A DNA stretch of 64,000 nucleotides from RGIG4097 sp937885645 (GTDB taxonomy: Bacteria; Bacillota; Clostridia; Christensenellales; CAG-917), in assembly GCA_937885645.1 (NCBI GenBank), contig CALABJ010000014.1, forward strand, positions 105,987-169,986. The letters run 5' to 3'. Shown in pieces: positions 1 through 8,440 of the stretch (within the stretch, counting starts at the first letter, position 1; each line of letters begins with the position of its first letter). Made by a program: the position numbers and the translations under genes. The notes under the pieces are model-generated. The model did not search any database, had not been told where the DNA came from, and worked only from the letters and a program-made list of their open reading frames with translations.

Positions 1-886
1 TCTCATCTATAAACGAATAACTGGACAGAATTTTGTGTAGTCGTTTTATGTTTTCTTGTTCTCTATGTCTTATATTTTCTATGCCTTCTTGCTCTATCCA
101 TTTCAGAGCCGCGTTGAGTGCCGTTATTGCAAGCATATTTGTACTTCCCGCCTCACACCTTGCTGGCAAATATTTAGGCATATCTTCATTCGCAGAATCC
201 AGCCCGGTTCCACCATAAATAAGTGGTTTTATCATATCTGACTCTTTACAAACAAATCCTGAACAGCCATAAATGCTATGCAGGGTCTTATGCCCGGCAA
301 AAACTATATAATCTGCATTTGCTTGCACTGCACTTATATCTAACACTCCCGCAGATTGACAACAGTCGATAAGATATTTCGCATTGTATTGCTTAGCAAT
401 GATGCCTAATCCATTGATATCTAATACATTGCCAAAAACATTTCCGACATGACTTATGCAAATGAATGTCGGCTTTTTTAGTGCAAATTGAAATCTTATA
501 GATTCCAAGTCCAAAGCAAACCCTGTCCTATCTGTGCTTAAGAGCTCTATCTCCACACCCATCTTTTTAGACAGCATAACTGCGACTCTATATATTGCAT
601 TGTGTTCAAACGGCGACAAGTATAATACATCACCTTTGTTCCATTTTTGCCCTTGTAAGATTACATTAATTGCTTCTGTCGCCGTTGCAGTAAATACAGT
701 AGTAAAATTAGAAGTCGCCCCAAACAAGCTTTTAACCAATTGTCTTGTCTCTTTAACTATTGAATTTGATGTATTATCTCTTCCATCTGCAGAAAAATCG
801 GTATTGTAAAAATTGCTTACTACGTCAAGCACTAGTTGGGGCTTATATTTAGTTGTCGCTGCAGCATTAAAATAAGCTTCTGCCAT
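1..886 (-). CDS. Cysteine desulfurase (class V aminotransferase), SspA-like, cut by left edge
   Basis: Partial gene: the frame runs off the window after 295 codons. It is a NifS-like PLP enzyme that would take sulfur from cysteine, here probably for DNA phosphorothioation. Visible are an N-terminal YFNAAATT, an ATATEAIN stretch near residues 67-74, SHVGN near 145-149, D174 and Q177 in a LIDCCQSAG stretch, and the Schiff-base lysine K200 in AGHKT. The RCEAGSTN stretch typical of the family follows. The catalytic-cysteine loop, expected near residue 325, is outside the window. The ATG at 886 was chosen because it lies two bases after the stop of the ATPase gene and has TGGAGT upstream. The family is certain; the SspA role is inferred from the neighbours. 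A housekeeping IscS/SufS role is less likely in this operon. Confidence 0.85.
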   Translation of the reverse strand, partial: MAEAYFNAAATTKYKPQLVLDVVSNFYNTDFSADGRDNTSNSIVKETRQLVKSLFGATSNFTTVFTATATEAINVILQGQKWNKGDVLYLSPFEHNAIYRVAVMLSKKMGVEIELLSTDRTGFALDLESIRFQFALKKPTFICISHVGNVFGNVLDINGLGIIAKQYNAKYLIDCCQSAGVLDISAVQANADYIVFAGHKTLHSIYGCSGFVCKESDMIKPLIYGGTGLDSANEDMPKYLPARCEAGSTNMLAITALNAALKWIEQEGIENIRHREQENIKRLHKILSSYSFIDE

Positions 887-888
887 GT

Positions 889-3800
889 TTATGACTCCAT
901 AAGAATTTTTACAAGAATCTGCCATTTTTCAGCAGGAGAAACAGCCTCACCAAATTCATCAATTTCAGATGTCAATGTGTTATATAGCAATTTTGCTTGT
1001 GGCGATAGTTCTTTGTTGTCAAAGTTACGAACTATTTCATTATTTGAACCATCTCTATAAGTGATTACATATCCAGAGCTTTCTGTTTGTATTGCCGATT
1101 CTTCGTTATAGGCAACGATTGTTTTGAATGTTTCAACAATTTTATTAATCAATGAATCTGCTAACACATCTGTGAAGTCTTCTATTCTCAAAGAGAATAT
1201 AGCTCTAACTATCGCTTTCACGCAAGTTTCATCGTCGTTGGCAGGATTTTTAATGTAGCCAATTAAATTGTTTTCTACCCCGCTGTAAACGTGATTTTTA
1301 GCTTTATCACTTAATGAGTCGTAAAAATCTTTTAGTGCCGATGAAAGGGATGCTTCTTCCATTGCGCCCAGCTCTTTTTTCAGAGTTGTAGCAATAAGTA
1401 AGGTTAAATTTTTGCTATTATTGTCGGTTTTTTCTTTAAGACTTTTTATTTTTTTGACTATCGAAGGATAATCATTTGTATGATATATTTTGGGCAGCTT
1501 GTCAAACAACAATTCTCTTGCATTCAATTCAGGCGATTTCAAAATGTTTTTTAACATAATGTCGTCTTTTGACAAAGCCTCTTTCCCTTGGTCGCTATAA
1601 GAATTCTTGGTTTCTCTATCAAATTTTGACAATCTTAAGAACCAACGTTGCATTGCTTTTGCGACATAGTCAAATGTTGAGTATGCTTTATCGGAATCGT
1701 TTGCATAGGGATAGAACAAAGCCTCCAATCTGGACGTATAAAGCTCTTTCTTTTCATCCCAATTTTCAATTTTAAGAGTATACATTTCTGGATGCTCATT
1801 TATATTAGCAAGAAGCTCTCCCGAAATGGAAACTTCAACATTTTTGTTTTTTACGACAATATACTTTCTATATTCTCTAACGGCAACAGCAATATAAAAT
1901 GGAATTACTCCTTTCTTGAGCCCAATGCCATTTTCTGGATTGACCAATAATTCATACAATTCTACAAAAGGTTTAGGTTCATTTGCAGATGAAACGATAA
2001 ACCCTTTTATAGTTGCAAATAAATGTTTATATTCTTCTGACAAGTCCGACAAGTTAATCGCAGGATTATCAAGACACGTCAATATGCCCGGAACTAAATA
2101 TACGCTTCTCAAGACATTAATGTCTTGGCTGCCTACAAGCGATAAGTTCTCTTTTAATTCTTCCGCAAGAATACCATCCAATATTTTCTTTCTTGTATTC
2201 TTCATCGGTGTCGATAGTATGTTTTTGTTAATATTTTCATTAACAAGGATTGGCGTCTTACTATAAACTTCCCAACATATTTTAGACAATAGTGCTGTAA
2301 GATTGGATTTTCTAATGACTTTAGCTTCTTGTCCCATATAGAAATATTCGGACTTTCTATATTCGGGTTTTAGATAAAGCGTTTCAACGTAATTATTCGC
2401 CAGATCAAGCAAATCGTTTCTCACATAATTAAGTTCTTCAGTCAAAAGAATATCTGATGCGCTTTTTGCAAGAAGGCTATTGATTGCCTCGATTTTAAGC
2501 AGGTGTGTTGTAATAACCCTTATGTCTTTTGGCAAAATAAATACGACACGATTACCTTGAAGTTTTAATATTTTATCCCTTGCAGCAATGCGTTCCGCTT
2601 CATCATCAACTACTACACCAAATATAATGCCATCTGCATCAATCCGATGTGTATATTTCTCGATATCCTCTATTGCCATTAACTCATTATAGTCTATGAA
2701 CAAAAATTTGAAATAACGAGTTATTTCAATAGAATCATTATATTCTACTGGATAATAATATGTTTTGGACAAGCAGTCAGTGAGAATGGATTTTTTGTTA
2801 AATCCTTTCTCGACTCTTATCATCTCATTGTTTATAAGTTCGTTTATATCATTGCCGCTGCTTTGCTTCAATCGAATATGCGGCTTAAACTGAAGTTCTA
2901 TGAGTAGTTGAGCAGATTTAATACATTCAATCGCGGCTGTTATGTCAGCGAAGCCGTATGATGAATAAATGTCGTAAATCAAATCTAGGCTAGGAGGCAA
3001 AACTTCAAATTGATTGATCATATAAATCAAGCTTATGGTTTTCACAATTTTGATTGATAGATCATTGTCGTAAGAATTAAGTTTTGCGATTGCCGAACTT
3101 GCTATTTGCCAATGCTTTCTAATGTCACTTCCAAATGGTTCTCCTTTAAAAAGCCCTTCAAAGTAGTCATAAATTTGGTCGGGTTCGATGATTGGGAACG
3201 CCTTCTCACACCTTTTTGCGAAGTAAGATACAGAGTTTTTATCTGACGATGCCAAATATGTAAAAATCGTTCTCTCATTTTGAGCAACCATTTCAGATAT
3301 TCTTGGCAACATATAAAGTGAATATGGATGCAAGGGATAACATTCATAAACGAATGATTCTCCTACTGCCTCAAATATTTCAGAGAAAATTCCTGATGCT
3401 GCATTTTTAATTTTTCCTTTCGCAGATAAAGCAAGTTGGTTTTCTAGGTTGTCGAATTCTGCCTTATGTTGCGCCACAAATGCCCTAAACGATTCTTTGT
3501 CTTTTTGCAGAATTTGAGAAATCATTTCAAAGATTTCAGAATCTTTGCTCTGCAAAGAAATTTTTGTAAATCTTTCAGAAACTGCTTTCCAGCTATCTAT
3601 TTTTTCTTTAGAAAGTTTGCCGACATAGTTGTCTATTCCTTTGTGCGAAACAAACAACAAGTGAATTTGATTTGACCAACTACGATTTGCTTTCTCTGCC
3701 AAATCTTGCAATAGTTTAATGTCCATTGCTGAACCAGATTCAACGCTTCCTTCAAGAAATTTCCCAAATTCATCGTAGATTAGGAAAAGCCCATCATAAC

Positions 3801-4506
3801 CATAGCTATTAATTTTTTCGGCTACATCAGAATAGACTTTGATTACATCTGACCCTTCCATAGGATTAAATTCGCTACCAGATGTCAAAGACGGATATAT
3901 TCTCACAAACAGGTTGTAGCTCGCTTGATTATAGTCTGCCAACTCTTTTATGAAAGTCTGCCCAGATGTTCCAATCATTTCTTCAAATGCCTTGTATGTA
4001 TCAATGAAATTTTCCTTCCAAGACAGGATTTTAGAAATAGCAACATCGAAAAATGTTGTTGGCATTATTTGTTCGAGGCCGTGCGATTTCAATGATTCAC
4101 CCAATGCATACAACAACATTGCTTTCAAATCCATCGAAATGCCATTTACAACTATGGGCAATAATTTTTTGTTTGAGTCTATGTATGATTTAATGTTGCC
4201 GTATATATTCTCGTCGGTCTGTTTTGCTTTGTTTAATATGTTTTTGAAAAGTTTTGGATTTTTCCCAGATAATAATGCAGACAAAGCTAATGTCAAATGT
4301 GACTTGCCTTTGCCGTATGCTCCTGTTAAGAGTCGTGCTCTTGTTGTGCTGTTTGGATGTGTGCTTAAAATTATTTCTTCTATCAAAGACAAAGCACTTG
4401 TCGTAGGAATATATGCTTTGATTTTGTTTTCATCGTTTAAGTCATACGACAAATTCACTGAGTATTGAAAGTGTCCAATGGGTTTCAAAAAAGATAATGT
4501 GTTCAT
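889..4506 (-). CDS. Large P-loop ATPase of phosphorothioation-type module, SspC-like
   Basis: A 1205-aa protein with a clear Walker A (GAYGKGKSH, residues 62-70) and a Walker B (LIYDEF, residues 242-247) in its N-terminal third. The rest is long, mostly helical and not recognisable by eye. The organisation resembles the large BrxC/SspC-type ATPases of defence operons. ATG at 4506 directly follows the TAA of the DUF4007 gene, and GGGAGGG precedes it. The cysteine desulfurase starts two bases after its stop, so all four genes are probably co-translated. By analogy with Ssp systems it would supply ATPase activity to the modification complex. The ATPase assignment is firm; the SspC equivalence rests on context, since related ATPases occur in BREX. 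Confidence 0.7.
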   Translation of the reverse strand: MNTLSFLKPIGHFQYSVNLSYDLNDENKIKAYIPTTSALSLIEEIILSTHPNSTTRARLLTGAYGKGKSHLTLALSALLSGKNPKLFKNILNKAKQTDENIYGNIKSYIDSNKKLLPIVVNGISMDLKAMLLYALGESLKSHGLEQIMPTTFFDVAISKILSWKENFIDTYKAFEEMIGTSGQTFIKELADYNQASYNLFVRIYPSLTSGSEFNPMEGSDVIKVYSDVAEKINSYGYDGLFLIYDEFGKFLEGSVESGSAMDIKLLQDLAEKANRSWSNQIHLLFVSHKGIDNYVGKLSKEKIDSWKAVSERFTKISLQSKDSEIFEMISQILQKDKESFRAFVAQHKAEFDNLENQLALSAKGKIKNAASGIFSEIFEAVGESFVYECYPLHPYSLYMLPRISEMVAQNERTIFTYLASSDKNSVSYFAKRCEKAFPIIEPDQIYDYFEGLFKGEPFGSDIRKHWQIASSAIAKLNSYDNDLSIKIVKTISLIYMINQFEVLPPSLDLIYDIYSSYGFADITAAIECIKSAQLLIELQFKPHIRLKQSSGNDINELINNEMIRVEKGFNKKSILTDCLSKTYYYPVEYNDSIEITRYFKFLFIDYNELMAIEDIEKYTHRIDADGIIFGVVVDDEAERIAARDKILKLQGNRVVFILPKDIRVITTHLLKIEAINSLLAKSASDILLTEELNYVRNDLLDLANNYVETLYLKPEYRKSEYFYMGQEAKVIRKSNLTALLSKICWEVYSKTPILVNENINKNILSTPMKNTRKKILDGILAEELKENLSLVGSQDINVLRSVYLVPGILTCLDNPAINLSDLSEEYKHLFATIKGFIVSSANEPKPFVELYELLVNPENGIGLKKGVIPFYIAVAVREYRKYIVVKNKNVEVSISGELLANINEHPEMYTLKIENWDEKKELYTSRLEALFYPYANDSDKAYSTFDYVAKAMQRWFLRLSKFDRETKNSYSDQGKEALSKDDIMLKNILKSPELNARELLFDKLPKIYHTNDYPSIVKKIKSLKEKTDNNSKNLTLLIATTLKKELGAMEEASLSSALKDFYDSLSDKAKNHVYSGVENNLIGYIKNPANDDETCVKAIVRAIFSLRIEDFTDVLADSLINKIVETFKTIVAYNEESAIQTESSGYVITYRDGSNNEIVRNFDNKELSPQAKLLYNTLTSEIDEFGEAVSPAEKWQILVKILMES

Positions 4507-5394
4507 TTATTTTCCCTCCCCATTTAACATTTCATAATACATTTCGACACATTCATTAAATGATTTCTTTTTGTTAACTTTGATAATATCAAGCCCCGCC
4601 GTTCTACTCATGCTTATATAGCCGAGTTGAACAATTTTATTTAGGATTGAAATAATTCCTATTCTATCGAGATTAAAAATCCTTCCCAGATTGCATGGAG
4701 CATCACAAATGTCGTTTATGAGCATTTCATCAAGTTTTGAAGCTTCAAACGCCACACTTAAAATTGCAAATGCAATTAATGGATGAATATCGTCTGGATT
4801 GAGTGAAGCTTTTTTGTATTCTTTAGTTTTACTATCAATTAAGTCTAGAAGACTTAGTTCTGCCAATGGACAAATCTTTGTTTCTTCTGGATCGTCATCT
4901 TCGACAGATTTGCTGCTATATGTGTTCACAAGGCAATTGAATTCGTCCTCAAGCACCTTTGGCGATGATGTTTGGTTTTCTTCGACTTTTAAATAATGAG
5001 CCAATTCACTAACAAACAATTTCTTGTCTATCACACTACCATTGTATATGTTAAAAAACCAATACCATGCTGTAGCATCTTCCTTATTGCTTGCCAAAAG
5101 AAAGTGGATGATTTGAAGGGTTCCTATTTCTTCGTAATATTTGTCGTACGTATTGATTATTTTGCCAATATCTGTGACTTCTGCTAATCTATTGCTCTTT
5201 TTAGTTTTTTCTTCTACAACTCTTGTCGCATTAAGCCAATATCTTAATGATTTTACCATGTTGCTTCCTATGCCTAAAATATCGCAAGCATTAGTTTCGC
5301 CAGCAAAAAGTCTTGGATCTTTTAAGACATGTTTAACGCCTTTTTGGAGCCATCCCTTTCTTATATAGAATGATTCATGTGCTCTTATCTTCAT
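4507..5394 (-). CDS. DUF4007 family protein, SspB-like
   Basis: A 295-aa protein beginning MKIRAHESFYIRKGWLQKG, with a G-I-G-SNMVKSLRYWLNA segment near residue 50 that is typical of DUF4007 proteins. As I recall the literature, proteins of this type are the SspB component of single-strand phosphorothioation systems, with reported DNA-nicking activity. Nothing here shows the active site directly. Its ATG overlaps the stop of the PAPS-reductase gene (TAATG) and its own stop abuts the ATPase start, so it is translationally coupled on both sides. The C-terminal third looks like a winged-helix fold (LNKIVQLGYISMSRTAG). The family assignment is good; the function is inferred from the operon. Confidence 0.72.
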   Translation of the reverse strand: MKIRAHESFYIRKGWLQKGVKHVLKDPRLFAGETNACDILGIGSNMVKSLRYWLNATRVVEEKTKKSNRLAEVTDIGKIINTYDKYYEEIGTLQIIHFLLASNKEDATAWYWFFNIYNGSVIDKKLFVSELAHYLKVEENQTSSPKVLEDEFNCLVNTYSSKSVEDDDPEETKICPLAELSLLDLIDSKTKEYKKASLNPDDIHPLIAFAILSVAFEASKLDEMLINDICDAPCNLGRIFNLDRIGIISILNKIVQLGYISMSRTAGLDIIKVNKKKSFNECVEMYYEMLNGEGK

Positions 5395-7112
5395 TATTCT
5401 TCTTCCTTTTTAACTTTTAAGAACCTATCCATCAAACATCCCCCGTCCAAGAATTTTGCAGATACGCACTTTTTGCAACGCTTACACTTGTTGGGATTAA
5501 TTCGATAATGCTCTTTCGTTATTGTGATTGCATTGTGGTCACAGACTGACTCGCATTTTAAACACTTTCTGCACGCATTGTATTTTCTTATTTGGTACCC
5601 AATCATTCTTTGCAAATCTTCATGAGATTTTACATTCATGGTCTTAATTTTTACTGCATGCTCGTATCCATCAAGAGAAAATGGTTGTATTGAAATAATC
5701 GGCACATTTGATTTCAAATCTAAAACGATTACTTCATTGATAAGTTTTCTTCCCAATTCACGACTTACTTTACCAAACGGAACAAATAAATCGTAAAACT
5801 CATCATCGACCTGTTTATTCAAGTTATAAATTTTTGCATTTTCTTCTGCAGTACAGTTAGTAAATTTGATCTTGACATCCTCTGCCGATTCAAGACCATT
5901 TCCACCTTGACGGGCTTTCCACCATCCACCATCTACATATTCTTCTGCATCGGGTTTTCCAATCGACCTTGCAAAACTAATAAGATAATCTCTCCATTTC
6001 TTGTATTGCTCGGGCATATAAATTTGCGACAGAAATTGAGCTCTAACATTGTTGTTCGGACAGCACCAACAGCCAACTCTGTCATAGCCTAAACGATATG
6101 CATCATTGAAATCCACGTCTTCACCAAGCATATATAGCCAGATGTCAACATCATTCCAATAAAATATTGGAGATGCTACCGTTTGTTTTTGAATTTTGAC
6201 ATCTGCTCCAGATGAAACTCTGTCATATTTGCTTCGAGCAGTAGATTCACACTTCCTAATACCATAAAATGTTAGGATATGTTCATCTCTGTAAAGGGAG
6301 TTTAAAACTCTTGTTATAGGTCCAGTTTTAAACATTGTGCAACACCATCTCATCATTCTCGCAGGTGGCCCAATATCTTCACATACAGAGTAAAAGTCTT
6401 GATCTTTATTTTTTGCTACTCGCAGTATTGCCTTTGGATTACCTTTTCTAAATCGGGTTACATAATCATATGATGTAGGAAATTCTAGCGTCGTATCTCC
6501 ATAAATATGAACTATTGATGGATTGGACAGCGCTCGAACAACCAGATCTGCCACTACGGTGGAATCTTTGCCACCAGAGAATGAAATTACTAGTTGTTCT
6601 GGCCTATATTTTGCTGCTTCTAGATTTATGAATTCATATGCTTCATTTTTAATATCAATTAAACGCTGCCTATTTGCTTCGACAAATAATTTAATGAATT
6701 TATTAAATGCTTCGTATGAATTTATATCTTTATACTCAGAAAGCTGCTTTATGATATTAGGGATATTTGCATCTTTAAATTGAGACATGCTAATATTGCG
6801 CACTTTTCCGTCGATGTAATATCTTGAGTTATTTGCCCATACTGAAGAGTCTTTCCATTGCATTGGGTGCCCTAACAATATTTCTATCAACAATCTTTCT
6901 TCGGGGAAAACAGGCCTAAGGTCTTTGCCTAAATAATGAATTGCGTTACCACACAAGGGGCATTTATGGTTTTCACTTGTAATATTTTCAATTATTGGTG
7001 TTTTACACTTCTCACACCAATAAATTTCAACAGGAGGATATGGTTCTGTTGGGACGCCACATTTTGGGCATGAAGAACCAATTGTTTGCTCTTTGCAAAT
7101 ATCACACCACAT
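5394..7112 (-). CDS. PAPS-reductase-family ATP pyrophosphatase with zinc ribbons and Fe-S domain, SspD-like
   Basis: A 572-aa protein. Its N-terminus holds CxxC pairs (CDIC, CPKC, CEKC, CPLC) that form two zinc ribbons. The centre is a PP-loop ATP pyrophosphatase/PAPS-reductase domain with SFSGGKDST near residues 177-185 and an RWCC motif. The C-terminus carries CRKCLKC and CKRCKKC, a ferredoxin-like 4Fe-4S region. Such enzymes activate a substrate with ATP for sulfur insertion; here the likely substrate is the DNA backbone. The ATG at 7112 was preferred because AAAGGAGG lies six bases upstream. The ATG two codons earlier is too close to that site. It is the first gene of the module behind its own promoter at 7148-7176. 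An assimilatory PAPS reductase is unlikely, given the ribbons and the neighbours. Confidence 0.8.
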   Translation of the reverse strand: MWCDICKEQTIGSSCPKCGVPTEPYPPVEIYWCEKCKTPIIENITSENHKCPLCGNAIHYLGKDLRPVFPEERLLIEILLGHPMQWKDSSVWANNSRYYIDGKVRNISMSQFKDANIPNIIKQLSEYKDINSYEAFNKFIKLFVEANRQRLIDIKNEAYEFINLEAAKYRPEQLVISFSGGKDSTVVADLVVRALSNPSIVHIYGDTTLEFPTSYDYVTRFRKGNPKAILRVAKNKDQDFYSVCEDIGPPARMMRWCCTMFKTGPITRVLNSLYRDEHILTFYGIRKCESTARSKYDRVSSGADVKIQKQTVASPIFYWNDVDIWLYMLGEDVDFNDAYRLGYDRVGCWCCPNNNVRAQFLSQIYMPEQYKKWRDYLISFARSIGKPDAEEYVDGGWWKARQGGNGLESAEDVKIKFTNCTAEENAKIYNLNKQVDDEFYDLFVPFGKVSRELGRKLINEVIVLDLKSNVPIISIQPFSLDGYEHAVKIKTMNVKSHEDLQRMIGYQIRKYNACRKCLKCESVCDHNAITITKEHYRINPNKCKRCKKCVSAKFLDGGCLMDRFLKVKKEEE

Positions 7113-7147
7113 ACTCATCCTCCTTTGTTGATCTAACTTTAAATAAT

Positions 7148-7176
7148 ATATTAGCATATATTAATTTAAATTTCAA
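7148..7176 (-). promoter_or_regulatory. Sigma-A-type promoter of the Ssp-like operon
   Basis: On the minus strand, TTGAAA (7171-7176) and TAATAT (7148-7153) are separated by 17 bases, in AT-rich DNA about 36 bases upstream of the ATG at 7112. This implies the module can be transcribed independently of the ADP-ribose operon that precedes it on the same strand. Confidence 0.6.
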
Positions 7177-7217
7177 TACATTTTATTAGTTAACTTGTTT
7201 ACCGTTTTATAATCGAG

Positions 7218-7412
7218 CTACCAAATGAAGTCAACCCATTTGCCGTTGTGCCACATAGGGTCACAGAGTTGCATGGCATTTTCTTTGGGGTTTGCCCAGA
7301 TTTTAATGTAGTAGTCGGTCATCTCATCTTGGGTTTTCGCCCATTCAAGCTCTTCCTTGGTGCATTCCAAAAACAGTTTCCCGTCTGGTATCATAATTTC
7401 TTCGTTTTCCAT
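7218..7412 (-). CDS. Small unknown protein (64 aa)
   Basis: A 64-aa acidic protein with a tryptophan-rich C-terminus (ending in a short KWVDFIW stretch). I do not recognise it. A GGAGT site sits six bases before the ATG and overlaps the stop region of the 132-aa gene upstream, so the two are probably translated together. It is the last gene of the small operon that carries the macrodomain protein and the ADP-ribosylglycohydrolase. It has no signal peptide or membrane span. It could be a small partner or immunity-type protein; this is only a guess from position. Confidence 0.55.
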   Translation of the reverse strand: MENEEIMIPDGKLFLECTKEELEWAKTQDEMTDYYIKIWANPKENAMQLCDPMWHNGKWVDFIW

Positions 7413-7416
7413 AACA

Positions 7417-7815
7417 TTACTCCGGGAACAACTTATTCATGGCTTTTGTCAGTCCAATTTTTGCCACGTTGGTGTTTGCACCGTCAATCAACCTTAGCCA
7501 ATCTTCTTTTGAAAAATTTTCATCTCTATATTTTTTTGCTTGGTCGCCTATTCTGTCTGCTTCATCCCAATCTTGATTTACGCAAGCTTCAACTTCTCTC
7601 AAACATAACATTTGATAATAATCATACGCCGATACTCTTTGTTTTTTATACTCCGCCCTGGCGCTACGCCATGTTGAAAACATCTGTGCTTTTATGTGAG
7701 TGGCACAACTTTCTGCATTAATCAATGCACGTGCTTCTTCCTCACTCAAACGACCGAATGCCTTTTTAAATTCTTCAACCGTCTTAAACTTTGCCCTATA
7801 TTTTGAATATGTCAT
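7417..7815 (-). CDS. Unknown helical protein (132 aa)
   Basis: A 132-aa soluble, mostly helical protein rich in Ala, Glu, Lys and aromatic residues. A segment like FKTVEEFKKAFGRLSEEEA suggests a helix-turn-helix-like or bromodomain-sized bundle, but no family is recognised. It starts 24 bases after the macrodomain gene ends, with a weak GGAG about ten bases upstream. It lies between the macrodomain gene and the 64-aa gene in one operon, so a role linked to ADP-ribose metabolism or defence is possible but unsupported by any motif. Confidence 0.6.
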   Translation of the reverse strand: MTYSKYRAKFKTVEEFKKAFGRLSEEEARALINAESCATHIKAQMFSTWRSARAEYKKQRVSAYDYYQMLCLREVEACVNQDWDEADRIGDQAKKYRDENFSKEDWLRLIDGANTNVAKIGLTKAMNKLFPE

Positions 7816-7839
7816 TTTGTCAAAATCTCCACTTTATCA

Positions 7840-8430
7840 TCACAATTTGTATATTTTAAGTGTCTTTTCAATAAGACATTGCGAGATTATGAACAACACC
7901 GTATCCCAGTCGCCATCTGCGATTCCACAACCGTAGTGGTATGGGATTGCAACGGTTGTAAGTCCGTATTTGTCCATATATGCATTGACTTTTGCAAAGC
8001 ACTTGGCAAGGGCAACGTAGTCCGTTTCGTAGCCGTCTTGACTATAACAATTTGCCACCACATAGTCACTTGCATTTGCAAAACACACCTCGCCCAATTC
8101 TGCTTTTTCATAGTGGCGATATGCCCTCTCTACGTCGGGAAAACACATTGCAATTTGTCTTGCGATGCCTCCGCCCATACTCTTGAACAAGTTGACCTGA
8201 TGACATAGCACCTCGCAATCTGTGTAAAGGGCATTGCCCTTCATTTTGACTATTGTTGCAGGCTTGAGCGCATCTTCATCATCTTCATAGTATTCTTCTA
8301 TGGTTGCACGCAAACTGTTTAGTTCTGACTTGCAGTCCTCTCCTTGACTAAGGGCATACTCTTTCCTAAAAACCAAATCGAGTATTTGATTGTAAAAATC
8401 TTGTGTGATTCCAAGGTATATGCTTTCCAT
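7840..8430 (-). CDS. Macrodomain protein (ADP-ribose binding or hydrolase)
   Basis: A 196-aa protein. The C-terminal two thirds show a macrodomain: a VNLFKSMGGGIARQI loop that would bind the diphosphate of ADP-ribose, then VVANCYSQ, and a final AIPYHYGCGIADGDW segment. Such domains bind or remove ADP-ribose from proteins, nucleic acids or free adducts. The start was moved to the ATG at 8430 because AAAGGAG lies five bases upstream. The upstream ATG at 8463 would overlap the preceding gene by 23 bases and lacks a site. The ADP-ribosylglycohydrolase gene ends at 8441, ten bases before this start. No DarT-like toxin is adjacent. The N-terminal 60 residues (helical, acidic) are not part of the macrodomain. 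Confidence 0.8.
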   Translation of the reverse strand: MESIYLGITQDFYNQILDLVFRKEYALSQGEDCKSELNSLRATIEEYYEDDEDALKPATIVKMKGNALYTDCEVLCHQVNLFKSMGGGIARQIAMCFPDVERAYRHYEKAELGEVCFANASDYVVANCYSQDGYETDYVALAKCFAKVNAYMDKYGLTTVAIPYHYGCGIADGDWDTVLFIISQCLIEKTLKIYKL

Positions 8431-8440
8431 AATTACTCCT

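Noticed and set aside
1..7112. BREX-type assignment for the first module
   Set aside because: A PAPS-reductase-like protein and a large ATPase occur in some BREX types, but no PglZ, BrxL or PglX-type gene is visible and DUF4007 plus cysteine desulfurase fit Ssp better.
7840..8430. DarG-type antitoxin of a DarTG system
   Set aside because: No DarT-like ADP-ribosyltransferase gene is adjacent; the partners are a DraG hydrolase and small unknown proteins.
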